A stretch of DNA of 64,000 nucleotides from Candidatus Pelagibacter communis (GTDB lineage: Bacteria > Pseudomonadota > Alphaproteobacteria > Pelagibacterales > Pelagibacteraceae): assembly GCF_001179845.1 (NCBI RefSeq), contig NZ_CVSB01000026.1:49638-113637 (forward strand), written 5' to 3'. The translations under genes were made by a program, and so were the position numbers. The notes below the pieces were generated by a model that searched no databases, was not told the DNA's origin, and saw only the letters and a program-made list of their open reading frames with translations. Of the stretch, positions 16,227-26,459 are shown in pieces (the stretch's first letter is position 1; each line of letters starts with the position of its first letter).

Positions 16227-16973
16227 ATGATTGGAATTTTAGGTGGAATGGGAACTCAAGCTGGACTTGATTTTTGTAACAAGCTTGCGGTTCTGAATAG
16301 AGGAAAAATTGATCAAGAGTATCCATTATTTTTACTTTATAATAAATCAAATATTCCTGGCAGACCTGAGTCTATAGGCTCTCAAACTAAAAATCTTTCA
16401 AACAAATCTACAAATAAAACAAGTAGAGCAAAATATAATAAAGTTTTAAAGAGTTTGCTTAAAGGTTGTAAACTTCTAGAAAAGAATAAATGTAAATTTA
16501 TAGTAATACCTTGCAATACGGCGCATTATTGGTTCGATGATTTACAAAATAAAATCAATATTCCAATAATCAACATGCCGAAAGAGGTTTTCAAATTTAC
16601 AAAAAAAAAATGTAAGAAAAACTCCAAAGTTGGTCTATTAGCAACTGAGGGCACTCTTAAAACTAGAGTTTATAAAAAATTTTTTGAAAAAGATTATCAA
16701 TTAATAGAGCCATCTCAAAAAATACAAAAATTTTCTGTTAATAAAGCAATTAAATTAGTAAAAATGGGTAATGTAAAGTCAGCAGCAAAAGCAATTAAAC
16801 CTGCAATTGACTCCTTAATTAAAATGAAATGTAAAAAAATTATTTTAGGTTGTACAGAGCTCCCTATTGCGATTTTTGCATTTAAATCATTTAAAAATGT
16901 TAAATCCTCAAAAGTTTTCTTAGATCCTAACTTAATTTTGGCTAATTCAGCTATGGTTAAGCATAAAAATTAG
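16227..16973 (+). CDS. Aspartate/glutamate racemase family protein
   Basis: The 248-residue protein belongs to the cofactor-independent Asp/Glu racemase family. The two catalytic cysteines are in IPCNTAHYW (about residue 95) and LGCTELPI (about residue 212), each in its family context, and the protein opens with GILGGMGTQAG. The best guess is aspartate racemase (YgeA-like). D-aspartate or another acid could be the substrate. It is followed after 3 bases by a hypothetical gene, likely co-transcribed. Confidence 0.88.
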   Translation: MIGILGGMGTQAGLDFCNKLAVLNRGKIDQEYPLFLLYNKSNIPGRPESIGSQTKNLSNKSTNKTSRAKYNKVLKSLLKGCKLLEKNKCKFIVIPCNTAHYWFDDLQNKINIPIINMPKEVFKFTKKKCKKNSKVGLLATEGTLKTRVYKKFFEKDYQLIEPSQKIQKFSVNKAIKLVKMGNVKSAAKAIKPAIDSLIKMKCKKIILGCTELPIAIFAFKSFKNVKSSKVFLDPNLILANSAMVKHKN

Positions 16974-16976
16974 TTT

Positions 16977-17417
16977 ATGTCTAACAAGACTGAAAAGCCA
17001 TATGTGTTGAGAGCTGCTGAGTTTGTTTATTCAAATATAATAGAAATTAAAAAACAAAATCCTGAAATCAATAATATACAAGCTTTTGAAATTTTTATGA
17101 CTACTAAAGAATATGACATTTTATGTTCTGGAGAATTTCATGATAAATGGTTTTTAGAACTTAAGAATAATAAATTTATTGACCAAATAACTAAAAAAAA
17201 AATTAATGAAGAAACTTTAAGACTTTTAGAACTTCAAAAAGATTCCATGGTTAAATTTTTAATGAAGATACCAAAGCTTTATTATACTAAGAGTCATTTT
17301 CCACTAGAAATTTCACAGAGAGCTTTTGATCACTTGTGGAGAGTTTGTGAAAGCTATGAAATGTGGTGCAAAGAAACTGATCAAGAAAATTTGATATATC
17401 TAAATATTATTGAGTAG
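16977..17417 (+). CDS. Hypothetical protein, 146 residues
   Basis: This protein is not recognised. It is predicted all-helical and soluble, with motifs PYVLRAAEFVYSNIIE, SGEFHDKWFLEL and RAFDHLWRVCESYEMW. No catalytic signature or signal peptide is visible. It follows the racemase gene with a 3-base gap and its 3' end overlaps the convergent gene at 17407 by 11 bases. Confidence 0.6.
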   Translation: MSNKTEKPYVLRAAEFVYSNIIEIKKQNPEINNIQAFEIFMTTKEYDILCSGEFHDKWFLELKNNKFIDQITKKKINEETLRLLELQKDSMVKFLMKIPKLYYTKSHFPLEISQRAFDHLWRVCESYEMWCKETDQENLIYLNIIE

Positions 17418-17796
17418 TATTATTTATATAGAGTAATGATCTAGTAACTTCTATTCGTTTTTTAATTAATTTTTGTAAATTTTGATTATCTAATTTTTGT
17501 CTAGTCATTTTAATTCTTGTTTCAACTAATTGTCTTAAGTCTTCATCAAACGAATTTTTTTGAATTTTATTTTCTATTTCTTCTTTAACCAACGTTTCTT
17601 TAATTAAAGTTAAAGAATTTTTTCCAGTTTCTTTTTCTATATGTTGATTAATAATGAAGTGAGCACTAGCTTTATAGATATTACCTGAGGTAATTGCTGT
17701 CACGCTTGGACCAACTATTGAAAGAATAGGTACAAAACCCGTCAAAAAGAAAAAAGATAGTATAACTGTTAAAATTCTTAATAGTCTAAACCTCAT
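17407..17796 (-). CDS. Small membrane-anchored or secreted hypothetical protein
   Basis: From the ATG at 17796 the gene encodes 129 residues starting MRFRLLRILTVILSFFFLTG, one membrane helix with a basic N-terminus, followed by GPSVTAITSGNIYKASAHF and a charged helical C-terminal half. An in-frame ATG at 17847 would add 17 residues before the helix and is less likely. I recall similar short proteins in other Pelagibacter genomes, without function. The helix could be an anchor rather than a cleaved signal. Confidence 0.6.
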   Translation of the reverse strand: MRFRLLRILTVILSFFFLTGFVPILSIVGPSVTAITSGNIYKASAHFIINQHIEKETGKNSLTLIKETLVKEEIENKIQKNSFDEDLRQLVETRIKMTRQKLDNQNLQKLIKKRIEVTRSLLYINNTTQ

Positions 17797-17899
17797 AGTT
17801 GAACAATAGGTGATTTGATATTTCATATCTATATTTAATTTGTTCATTATAGGTGTTGATTTATTTGATTTTACTTAATTTATTTGTTTATTGAATATA

Positions 17900-18748
17900 A
17901 TGATTAAAATTTTTCCTTTTATATTTATAATTCTATGGTCTTCCGCATTCATAACCACTAAACCTATTATAGATAACAGTGATCCATTTGCAGCTCTAGC
18001 TTTTAGATTTGCTTTAGTTGCCTTAGGTTTTTTTTTATTTTCTATTTATTCAAAACAAAAAGTTTTTGTAAGTAAAAGAAATTTTTTTGAATCTTTTTTT
18101 AGTGGCGTCTTATTTCATGGTTTTTATCTTGGGGGAGTTTTTTACTCAATTTCAATAGGTATGCCTACAGCAATAGCAGCGTTAATTGTCACTCTTCAAC
18201 CAATTCTCACAAATGCATTGAGCGGTCCCATCTTAAATGAAAAAGTATCTACAAAACAATGGATAGGTGTTTTGTTGGGATTTGCTGGGACAGGACTTGT
18301 ATTGAGTTTTGATGTTGGTTCAAAAATACCAGCAGCAGGATTGATAGCAACTATAATAGCTTTATTAGCAATTACATTTTCAACTTTATGGCAAAAAAAA
18401 TTAAGCAACAACTTGCCTCTATCTGTAAGTAATATGAATCAAGCTATTGGTGGATGTATATTTCATTTATCAGCAATTATATTATTTGTTGATCCGTATA
18501 TTGATTTTTCACAAACATTTATTATTGCAATGAGCCATCAAATATTTTTGGTATCGTTTGGAGCATTTACAATATTAATGTTTTTAATTAAAAATAACTC
18601 AGCAAGCAAAACTGTTTCTATATTTTTTTTAATCCCAGCAACATCTGCTTTTATGGCCTGGCTTTTCTTAAATGAAAGTTTAACTAGCTTAGATTTAATT
18701 GGATTTCTAATTACTTCTATTGGAGTTTATATCGCAACAAGAGATTGA
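17900..18748 (+). CDS. EamA/DMT-family transporter
   Basis: The 282-residue protein has about ten hydrophobic segments in two EamA repeats, with the repeat signatures at WSSAFITTKP, ALIVTLQPILTNALSG and, in the second half, FLIPATSAFMAWLFLNE. Members export amino acids or other metabolites; the substrate is not predictable. The ATG at 17900 is preferred over a TTG three codons earlier. The gene converges on the soxG end with only 10 bases between. Confidence 0.85.
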   Translation: MIKIFPFIFIILWSSAFITTKPIIDNSDPFAALAFRFALVALGFFLFSIYSKQKVFVSKRNFFESFFSGVLFHGFYLGGVFYSISIGMPTAIAALIVTLQPILTNALSGPILNEKVSTKQWIGVLLGFAGTGLVLSFDVGSKIPAAGLIATIIALLAITFSTLWQKKLSNNLPLSVSNMNQAIGGCIFHLSAIILFVDPYIDFSQTFIIAMSHQIFLVSFGAFTILMFLIKNNSASKTVSIFFLIPATSAFMAWLFLNESLTSLDLIGFLITSIGVYIATRD

Positions 18749-18758
18749 AAATTTAAGT

Positions 18759-19346
18759 TTATAAAGATTCAAAGCCAAACTCTAGAGAGGCGTCTGTGAT
18801 AGAATGATATAAAGATTCGCCAAAACTTCTTAGAGCAAATAATCTTACTTTATTTGGATTTTCACCTAACCTATCTACTGTGAAAGCTATTCCATTATAA
18901 GTTGAGTTAATTGAATTATTGTTGTCCAATGTATTAAAATTAAAAGGACATCCTTTTTTTAAAACTTCTATTGCATCATTTCCTTCGATTTCAATAATAG
19001 CTCTAGAATGAGATAAATCTGTTACAGCAAAATCTGTATCTTTAAATTTATCTACTACATTTTTTATTAAATCTTTTTTCGTTGAAACTAAAAGCCAATT
19101 TTTTGGTCCATTCCACATAATCCTTGTAGTTTCATTAAATACTACGGTTAAAGGTTCATTATTTAATTTTAAACCATCAATATCAATACTCTCAAATGAA
19201 ATTGAAGAATTTTTGTACTGAACTATTTGAACAATTAATAAATTTTTGATTTCAGATATTTTAAGTATATCATTTCCATTTTTACCCTCATAATCTCCAA
19301 ATTGACCTTTCTCATAAACATTTGATAAAGCTGAAATTAATGTCAT
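18759..19346 (-). CDS. soxG: Sarcosine oxidase gamma subunit / MgdD-like
   Basis: The 195-residue protein is the small gamma subunit of heterotetrameric sarcosine oxidase, itself a degenerate GcvT-like fold. Family features are [28 protein letters not shown] and [12 protein letters not shown]. Last gene of the four-gene operon; its ATG overlaps the soxA stop (ATGA). Homologous subunits serve N-methylglutamate dehydrogenase (MgdABCD), so the complex could oxidise either compound. Confidence 0.85.
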   Translation of the reverse strand: MTLISALSNVYEKGQFGDYEGKNGNDILKISEIKNLLIVQIVQYKNSSISFESIDIDGLKLNNEPLTVVFNETTRIMWNGPKNWLLVSTKKDLIKNVVDKFKDTDFAVTDLSHSRAIIEIEGNDAIEVLKKGCPFNFNTLDNNNSINSTYNGIAFTVDRLGENPNKVRLFALRSFGESLYHSITDASLEFGFESL

Positions 19347-22339
19347 GATCTAACCCTTTCACCTTTTGGGTCTACATAATGTGATGAAACTATTTCAACT
19401 GGTATTACTTTATTTTTAAGTGGCGACATCGCAAAAAGCTTTTGACCAATCATGTTTTTTCCATCTTTCAAAATTGCCAAAGAAAAAGGATTGTCATACT
19501 CAACGCTCCAACATGATGCAGATATATGACCTAATTTAGGATTTGGTAATGGTGCTTTATCATCTTTAACTAAATGTGAACCTTCAGGTATACTTGTTTT
19601 TTTATCTAATGGAACTACCCCTACTACTCTTTGTCTATCTTCGGCAGTAAATGCAGATCGTTGTAATGATCTTTTTCCAATAAAATCTTTCTTTTTACTA
19701 ACAAGACCTTCTAAAGCGTTATCGTATGGAATTGTTCTACCATCAAGTTCTGATCCAGCAACATGTCCCATTTCAATTCTAAGAGTTGATAATGCTTCTG
19801 TTCCATATGGTTGAATGTTAAATTCTTTACCAACTTCCATTATTTTTTCCCACATAAAATTTCCATAATCAGACTCAACATTTACTTCGTAAGCAAGTTC
19901 TCCTGAAAACGAAATTCTAAATATTCTTGCTTTAACACCAAATAAATCTTCCTCCATGTAGCCCATAAAAGGCAAGCCTCCATTTGATACATCAGAATTT
20001 GGAAATAATTTTTGTAATAAATCTCGAGATTTAGGTCCAGCAATAGCTGCTCCAGCCCATTGTTCTGTAGTTGAAACTACATTCACATTTAATTCAGGCC
20101 AAACTAGTTGCAAATAATATTCTAAATGAGAAAGAACGTTTGCTGCTTGAGCTGTAGTAGTGGTCATATGATAATGATTTTCTGAAATTCTTGTAGTTGT
20201 TCCGTCATCCATAACAATTCCATCTTCTCTTAACATTACACCGTATCTAGCTTTACCAACTGGTAGCTTCAACCATGCATTTGTATAAACTCTATTTAAA
20301 AACTCTGCTGCATCAGGACCTTTAACATCAATTTTTCCTAAAGTTGTTACGTCACAAACTCCAACATTTGTTCTCACATTTTTTGCTTCTCTTTTAGAGG
20401 CCTCAAATAAATTTTCATTTCCTCTTTTATAATATCTTGGTCTTAACCAAACACCCGCATCAACAAAAACTGCATTATTTATTTCATGCCATGAATGCAT
20501 TGGAGATTTTCTTGTTGGTTTTGAATGTTTTCCAACCTCTCTTCCTACTATTGCTCCAATAGAAACAGGAGTATATGGAGGTCTAAAAGTTGTATGACCT
20601 ACTGCAGGAACAACTTTATTTTCAATTTCGGATACTAATTGCAATCCATTTAAATTACTTGTTTTTCCTTGGTCTGTTGCCATTCCCAGAGTGGTATATC
20701 TTTTAACATGTTCAATTGATCGATACCCTTCTCTTAAAGCTATTTCTACATCAGATACGGCTACATCATTTTGAAAATCTAAAAATCTTTTATAATTTTT
20801 ACCTTTCGGCAATGGGACACACCAAAACTTATCATGTTGAGAAGATTTTTTTTCAACAACATTTGGAATAGTTATCTCGTTATTATTTTCAGTAATTTTT
20901 TTTGATAATTCACTTCCTGCTTTAAATGAAGTTTTTAAAGTTTCCTCCAGTGAAAATACACCATTAGCTGCACCTAAAGTGATTTCATTTTGTTTTGATT
21001 GCCCTGGAACAAATGCATCAATTTCCTCTTTAAACTTTGTTTTATTTCCTGATTGTGAAGCTAAATGAATAGTTGGTGTCCAAAAACCTGAAACGCAAAT
21101 ACAATCACATTGAATATTTTCTATTTTACCAAGTTGTTTTTTGTCTTCTGAAATACTTGCAATATCTGCAGATTTTACTTTTTTATATCCTTGTGCTGCA
21201 ACCACAACATATGAATTTTTAATATTAATTCCTAAATTTTTTGCTTCATCAATTATTTCTGACTCAGGTTTTTTTCTTGAGTCTAAAACAACTGGATCTA
21301 CTCCATATTTTTTAAATTCAATTGCTGTTTCGTATCCACTATCATTGTTTGTAAATACTAACGGTTTTCTTCCAACTAAAACACCATATACTTTTAAGTA
21401 TTCTTTAGCAGCTGAAGAAAGCATAACTCCTGGCGTATCATTATTTCCAAAAACTATTGGTCTTTCAATTGATCCAGAGGAAATCAAAACTTCTTTTGCA
21501 CGAATGTACCATAGTCTTTTATTAGGATGATATTTTTTAGTTGATGGCAAATGATCACTAACTTTTTCTGACATCACAAGCATGTTGTGATCATAGTATC
21601 CAAAAATTTGGGATCTATTTTTTACAACAACATTTGGCATTGTTTTAAGTTCTGCAATTATTCCCTCAGCCCAATCTTTTCCTGATTGGTTACCAATATT
21701 GACATCGCTTGTTAATAAAGATCCACCAAATCTTGGTTTGTCTTCTGCTAAAATAACTTTAGCTCCATTTTTTGCTGCAGCATACGCACCTGCCAATCCC
21801 GAAGGTCCTGAACCTGCGATTAATAAATCACAATATTCGTATTTATGTTCATACCTTTCTTTATCATGTTTAGTTGAGGCTACGCCTAAACCAGCTGCTT
21901 TTCTTATAAAAGGCTCATAAATTCGATACCAAAAACTTTTTGGCCACATAAAAGTTTTGTAATAAAAACCTGCTGGTAAAAAAATTTTTAGAAAATTATT
22001 TATTGCACCTATGTCAAAATTAACACTTGGCCAACAATTAACACTTTTAGCCTCTAAACCCTCAAACAACTCCTGTTCTGTAGCTTTTATATTTGGCTCT
22101 GTTTCACCATTTCTGTAAAGTTGAACAACTGCATAAGGTTCATCTACACCTGCTCCAAAGAAACCTCTGGGTCTGTGATATTTAAAACTTCTTCCTACTA
22201 AATGAACTCCATTTGCTAATAAAGCTGAAGCTAATGTGTCACCTTCATAACCAAAGTAAGTTTTTCCATTAAATTTAAAAGATAATTTTTTATCTCTATT
22301 TATTAACCCGCCATTTTCAATTCTAAAAGCTTGAGTCAT
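19343..22339 (-). CDS. soxA: Sarcosine oxidase alpha subunit / MgdC-like
   Basis: The 998-residue subunit has the full alpha layout: N-terminal ferredoxin-like Fer2_4 region ([20 protein letters not shown]), a pyridine-nucleotide FAD/NAD domain with [20 protein letters not shown] near residues 175-195, a central region with CDCICVSGF, and a C-terminal GcvT domain from about residue 610 that receives the C1 unit on THF. It would oxidise sarcosine to glycine and methylene-THF together with SoxB, D and G, or N-methylglutamate to glutamate. soxBDAG next to fhs is known from SAR11. Which substrate dominates cannot be told from sequence. Confidence 0.92.
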   Translation of the reverse strand: MTQAFRIENGGLINRDKKLSFKFNGKTYFGYEGDTLASALLANGVHLVGRSFKYHRPRGFFGAGVDEPYAVVQLYRNGETEPNIKATEQELFEGLEAKSVNCWPSVNFDIGAINNFLKIFLPAGFYYKTFMWPKSFWYRIYEPFIRKAAGLGVASTKHDKERYEHKYEYCDLLIAGSGPSGLAGAYAAAKNGAKVILAEDKPRFGGSLLTSDVNIGNQSGKDWAEGIIAELKTMPNVVVKNRSQIFGYYDHNMLVMSEKVSDHLPSTKKYHPNKRLWYIRAKEVLISSGSIERPIVFGNNDTPGVMLSSAAKEYLKVYGVLVGRKPLVFTNNDSGYETAIEFKKYGVDPVVLDSRKKPESEIIDEAKNLGINIKNSYVVVAAQGYKKVKSADIASISEDKKQLGKIENIQCDCICVSGFWTPTIHLASQSGNKTKFKEEIDAFVPGQSKQNEITLGAANGVFSLEETLKTSFKAGSELSKKITENNNEITIPNVVEKKSSQHDKFWCVPLPKGKNYKRFLDFQNDVAVSDVEIALREGYRSIEHVKRYTTLGMATDQGKTSNLNGLQLVSEIENKVVPAVGHTTFRPPYTPVSIGAIVGREVGKHSKPTRKSPMHSWHEINNAVFVDAGVWLRPRYYKRGNENLFEASKREAKNVRTNVGVCDVTTLGKIDVKGPDAAEFLNRVYTNAWLKLPVGKARYGVMLREDGIVMDDGTTTRISENHYHMTTTTAQAANVLSHLEYYLQLVWPELNVNVVSTTEQWAGAAIAGPKSRDLLQKLFPNSDVSNGGLPFMGYMEEDLFGVKARIFRISFSGELAYEVNVESDYGNFMWEKIMEVGKEFNIQPYGTEALSTLRIEMGHVAGSELDGRTIPYDNALEGLVSKKKDFIGKRSLQRSAFTAEDRQRVVGVVPLDKKTSIPEGSHLVKDDKAPLPNPKLGHISASCWSVEYDNPFSLAILKDGKNMIGQKLFAMSPLKNKVIPVEIVSSHYVDPKGERVRS

Positions 22340-22608
22340 TAAGCAACTTCCTCATCAGCTTTGAAGGTTCTGAAAATTTCATGAGTTGTGGTATCTCTCT
22401 CAACCTTTATCCATTGTCTACATCCAGAAATATGTTGCCATAGCTCTAAATGCTTTCCTCTTAAACTTTTTCTATTGTAAACAAAATTATCCCATTCTTG
22501 ATCAGAAACTTCTTTATTAAGTTCTGGTCTTTTAACACTTGCATCACCACCATACGAAAATTCATTTTGAGACCTCATTCCACAGTGCGGGCAATTTATA
22601 TAAAGCAT
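22339..22608 (-). CDS. soxD: Sarcosine oxidase delta subunit / MgdB-like
   Basis: The 89-residue protein is the zinc-binding delta subunit. Zinc ligands are expected from CPHCG (Cys6, Cys9) and the later HISGC. The family sequence RSLRGKHLELWQHISGCRQW is intact. Its stop overlaps the soxA start (TAATG) and it follows soxB directly. It has no activity alone; it stabilises the complex. Confidence 0.93.
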   Translation of the reverse strand: MLYINCPHCGMRSQNEFSYGGDASVKRPELNKEVSDQEWDNFVYNRKSLRGKHLELWQHISGCRQWIKVERDTTTHEIFRTFKADEEVA

Positions 22609-23865
22609 TTACGATATCCAGGTTTTTGTTCCAAGTCCCTTTTCATCAATAAGATGGCCAGTACTAAATCTATTTAAGCTATAACCAGCATTTAATTCGT
22701 GAACTCTATCTTGTGCAATTGTGTGTGCAAATGTCCATCCTGATGCAGGTGTGGCTTTAAATCCTCCATAGCACCATCCACAATTTAAATACAATCCTTC
22801 AATGTGTGTTTTATCAATAATTGGTGAACCATCCATTGACATATCCATTATACCGCCCCAAGTTCTCAACATTTTTAATTTACTTAAAAAGGGCATCATC
22901 GCTATTCCTTCAGTTAAAACGTGTTGTAATGTTGGTAAATTTCCTCTTTGAGCATAACTATTATACCCATCAAGATCACCTCCCATTACCATCTCACCTT
23001 TATCTGATTGACTTACATAAAAATGACCGGCACCAAATGTAACTACTTTATCTAAAACTGGTTTAACTGGTTCAGAAACACAAGCTTGAAGTAAATGTGT
23101 TTCAATTGGTAAAGTCATATTTAATTTTTCAGCTAATATATTTGTGCTACCAGCAACACAAATACCAACTTTTTTTGCTTTAATATTTCCCCTTGAAGTT
23201 CTTATACCTTTTATTTTTCCTGCGTTAACATCAAAACCAATCACTTCACAATTTTGAATTATATCTACACCCATAGAGTCTGCTTGTCGTGCATAGCCCC
23301 ATGCAACAGCATCATGACGAGCAGTTCCAGCACTTGGTTGCATCAAACCACCAAAAATTGGAAATCTTACGTTGTCTGAAAAATCAGCCATTGGAATAAT
23401 TTCTTTAACTTGCTCTCTATTTAAAAGAACTGCATCTATTCCATTTAATCTCATCGAATTTCCTCTTCTCGCATATGCATTCATTTGTGCATCAGAATGC
23501 GCAAGGTTAATTATTCCTCTTGGAGAAAACATTACATTGTAGTTCAGATCCTGACTCATCTTTCTCCATAAATCCATTCCAAACTCACTGAACAATCCAT
23601 TTTCATCGTGCATATAATTGGATCTAATAATTGTAGTGTTACGTCCTACATTTCCTCCTCCAATCCAACCTTTCTCGATAATTGCAACTTTTGTAATGTT
23701 GTGCTCTTTGGCAAGGTAATATGCGGTAGCTAATCCATGACCACCACCACCTATAATTACAACATCATATTCTTCTTTAGGTGTTGGATCTTTCCAGGCT
23801 AAATCCCAATATTGATGATTAGAAAAAGCATTTTTAACTAAGTTAAATATTGAATACTTCTGCAT
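22609..23865 (-). CDS. soxB: Sarcosine oxidase beta subunit / MgdA-like
   Basis: The 418-residue flavoprotein carries the active site that oxidises the N-methyl amino acid. It has the FAD motif VVIIGGGGHGLATAYYLA (residues 34-51), the region GNVGRNTTIIRSNY typical of SoxB, and a C-terminal GWCYGGFKATPASGW segment. In characterised homologues FMN is covalently attached to a beta-subunit histidine. The ATG at 23865 is preferred to a TTG one codon upstream. First gene of soxBDAG, divergent from fhs across about 128 bases. Confidence 0.93.
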   Translation of the reverse strand: MQKYSIFNLVKNAFSNHQYWDLAWKDPTPKEEYDVVIIGGGGHGLATAYYLAKEHNITKVAIIEKGWIGGGNVGRNTTIIRSNYMHDENGLFSEFGMDLWRKMSQDLNYNVMFSPRGIINLAHSDAQMNAYARRGNSMRLNGIDAVLLNREQVKEIIPMADFSDNVRFPIFGGLMQPSAGTARHDAVAWGYARQADSMGVDIIQNCEVIGFDVNAGKIKGIRTSRGNIKAKKVGICVAGSTNILAEKLNMTLPIETHLLQACVSEPVKPVLDKVVTFGAGHFYVSQSDKGEMVMGGDLDGYNSYAQRGNLPTLQHVLTEGIAMMPFLSKLKMLRTWGGIMDMSMDGSPIIDKTHIEGLYLNCGWCYGGFKATPASGWTFAHTIAQDRVHELNAGYSLNRFSTGHLIDEKGLGTKTWIS

Positions 23866-23993
23866 CAAATAATTTTATAACAAAGAATATAAATAGTGCT
23901 TATTTTTTTTATATATATTTTTTAGAAGTTTCCAAATATCTCAAAAAAGGATAAGAAGTCACAGGTAAATGTTTTTAACTTAAAGGATTATTC

Positions 23994-25679
23994 ATGAGCG
24001 ATGTAAAGTCAGATATTCAGATAGCTAGAGAAGCTAAAATGCAACCAATTAATGATATTTTAGCAAAGATAAATGTCCCTGATGAGAGTGCAGCTTTCAG
24101 CCCAATGGGAAGACACATCGCAAAAATAAATTTGGAATATTTAGACACTCTTAAAGATAAACCAGATGGAAAATTAATTTTAGTAACTGCAATCACTCCA
24201 ACTCCAGCTGGTGAAGGTAAAACAACTACTTCTGTTGGATTGAATGATGGATTAAATAAAATCGGAAAAAAATCTATTGTTTGTTTAAGAGAACCAAGTC
24301 TTGGTCCTTCTTTTGGAATGAAAGGTGGTGCAGCTGGCGGAGGATATGCTCAAGTTGTTCCTATGGAACAAATAAATTTACATTTCACAGGTGATTTTCA
24401 TGCAATCACATCAGCTCACAATCTGTTATCTGCATTAATTGATAATCATATTTATTGGGGAAATAAATTAGACATAGACGTTAGAAGAATTGTTTGGAAA
24501 AGAGTTATGGATATGAATGATAGATCTTTAAGATCAATAAATATAAATCTAGGTGGTGTTGCTAATGGATTTCCAAGAGAGGATGGTTTTGATATTACTG
24601 TTGCATCAGAAATAATGGCAATCTTTTGTTTGTCGAATGATCTAGAAGATTTAGAGAAAAGAATTGGGAATATTACAATTGGATATAACCGAGATAAAAA
24701 ACCAGTTTATGCAAAAGATTTAAATGCTCAAGGGCCTATGACTGTTCTTCTTAAAGAAGCCATTAGACCTAACGTAACACAAACATTAGAAAACAATCCT
24801 GCAATTATACATGGTGGTCCTTTTGCAAATATAGCACATGGATGTAACTCAGTTATTGCAACAAAAACTGGATTAAAACTTGCAGATTACGTTGTAACAG
24901 AGGCAGGGTTTGGTGCTGATCTGGGTGCTGAAAAATTTTTAGATATTAAATGCAGAAAATCAAATTTAAAACCTAGTTGTGTAGTTATAGTTGCAACAAT
25001 CAGAGCATTAAAAATGCATGGTGGAGTTGCAAAAGAAGATTTAAAAAACGAAAATGTAGATGCACTTAAAAAAGGATTGGTTAACCTTGAGAGGCATATT
25101 GAAAATGTTAAAAAATTTGGGTTACCAGTTGCAGTTGCTGTTAATCATTTTATCAAAGATACAGATAGTGAAGTAAAAGCACTAATAGATTTTTGCAATA
25201 CTTTAGGTGTTAAAGCAAGCCTTTGTACTCATTGGGCAAATGGTGGTGAGGGAACAAAAGATTTAGCAGCACATGTTGCTGAATTATGCGAAAAAGATGA
25301 GGCAAAATTTAAATTCTTATACGAAAGTAAAACACCATTGTTTAAAAAAATAGAAACTATAGCAAAAGAAATTTATAGAGCTGATGAAGTAATTGCTGAT
25401 ACTAAAATAAGAGAACAACTAAAAAACTTTGAAGCAGCAGGATACGGTGAATTACCAATTTGTGTTGCAAAAACTCAATATAGTTTTTCAACTGATCCTA
25501 ATTTAAAAGGTGCTCCATCTGGCCATGCTCTTCCAATAAGGGAGGTAAGACTATCATCAGGTGCTGAATTTATAGTTGTTATTTGTGGAGCGATAATGAC
25601 AATGCCTGGTCTTCCAAGAGTTCCAGCAGCAGACTCAATTAAGTTAAATAAAAAAGGTGAAATAGAAGGTTTATTCTAA
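23994..25679 (+). CDS. fhs: Formate-tetrahydrofolate ligase
   Basis: The 561-residue enzyme interconverts formate plus THF plus ATP with 10-formyl-THF. The P-loop is [13 protein letters not shown] (residues 68-80), followed by the family stretches [20 protein letters not shown] and [15 protein letters not shown]. Length is normal. AAAGGA precedes the ATG at suitable distance. Placed next to soxBDAG and among methyl-oxidising genes, it likely runs in the catabolic direction, releasing formate and making ATP, as described for SAR11 C1 oxidation. Its last 9 bases overlap the convergent amidotransferase gene. Confidence 0.97.
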   Translation: MSDVKSDIQIAREAKMQPINDILAKINVPDESAAFSPMGRHIAKINLEYLDTLKDKPDGKLILVTAITPTPAGEGKTTTSVGLNDGLNKIGKKSIVCLREPSLGPSFGMKGGAAGGGYAQVVPMEQINLHFTGDFHAITSAHNLLSALIDNHIYWGNKLDIDVRRIVWKRVMDMNDRSLRSININLGGVANGFPREDGFDITVASEIMAIFCLSNDLEDLEKRIGNITIGYNRDKKPVYAKDLNAQGPMTVLLKEAIRPNVTQTLENNPAIIHGGPFANIAHGCNSVIATKTGLKLADYVVTEAGFGADLGAEKFLDIKCRKSNLKPSCVVIVATIRALKMHGGVAKEDLKNENVDALKKGLVNLERHIENVKKFGLPVAVAVNHFIKDTDSEVKALIDFCNTLGVKASLCTHWANGGEGTKDLAAHVAELCEKDEAKFKFLYESKTPLFKKIETIAKEIYRADEVIADTKIREQLKNFEAAGYGELPICVAKTQYSFSTDPNLKGAPSGHALPIREVRLSSGAEFIVVICGAIMTMPGLPRVPAADSIKLNKKGEIEGLF

Positions 25680-26459
25680 ATTTAAATAGTCTAACCAGTT
25701 CTCCAATTCTCTCATTCTGGAAACTTTATCTAATTTATTATTCTCAATTTCTATGTGTTTGATGTGATTATCTATTTCATTCTCATCTTTAAAAGCCCCT
25801 TTTTCTAAAAGTCTTTTTTTTCTGAAAATAATCAAATTGATCATTTTATTATAAGTAATCTCAGGGTGGTATTGAAGACCCCATATATTACAGTTACCAA
25901 CTTTAAAATTTATTCCTTGAACATTATTTATTGAGTTTGAAGCTAATAAAATTGAATTTTCTGGCATTGTTACGACTTCATCAAAATTAAATGCTGGTGT
26001 ATTAAATTTTTGATCTTTATTTTTATAGAGTGGATGATTTAAACCATTGTCATTAATTTCTATATTTGAGGCAATACCTCTATGAGATCCTCTTGTGCAT
26101 TTTTTTACTTCTCCACCAGCTGCGGTTACAGCTACTTGCATACCCCAACATATTGCTAAAATTTTTTTGATTTTTTGCTGACATTCTTTCATAAATTCAA
26201 TTTGTCTTTTTATTTCTGGAGTATTGTTATAGATATTTAAACTACTACCACCCCAAATAAGACCATCATAGCTTTCAAGTGCATCAATATTTTGATAAAT
26301 ATTTTCATCTGAAGAAGGATTAACTACGTGAGTTTCTAATTTATCTGTGAAATAAGCTAAGCTATCTTTAAGGCTTTCTGTATGTGTTTGAATTCCAGCC
26401 TCAGAAAAACTTTGGTTTTCTTCTCGTAAGTTTCCTTCTACTATCAATATTTTTTTCAT
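25671..26459 (-). CDS. Class I glutamine amidotransferase-like protein
   Basis: The 262-residue protein has the GATase-1 nucleophile in [10 protein letters not shown] (Cys near residue 103) and the His-Glu pair in GLQYHPE (near residue 195), so the triad is complete. It resembles stand-alone GMP-synthase-like amidotransferases of unknown substrate rather than GuaA or PuuD. It overlaps the iron alcohol dehydrogenase stop by one base (TAATG). The neighbourhood suggests a role with gamma-glutamyl or amine compounds, but this is inference. Confidence 0.85.
   Translation of the reverse strand: MKKILIVEGNLREENQSFSEAGIQTHTESLKDSLAYFTDKLETHVVNPSSDENIYQNIDALESYDGLIWGGSSLNIYNNTPEIKRQIEFMKECQQKIKKILAICWGMQVAVTAAGGEVKKCTRGSHRGIASNIEINDNGLNHPLYKNKDQKFNTPAFNFDEVVTMPENSILLASNSINNVQGINFKVGNCNIWGLQYHPEITYNKMINLIIFRKKRLLEKGAFKDENEIDNHIKHIEIENNKLDKVSRMRELENWLDYLNLE

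Noticed and set aside
21141..21530. 129-codon open frame opposite soxA
   Set aside because: It is a shadow of the long, well-supported soxA gene on the other strand, with no start signal or family match.
23869..23993. Glycine or SAM riboswitch between soxB and fhs
   Set aside because: SAR11 uses such switches elsewhere, but no paired elements typical of either class are visible; the gap is mostly A/T runs.
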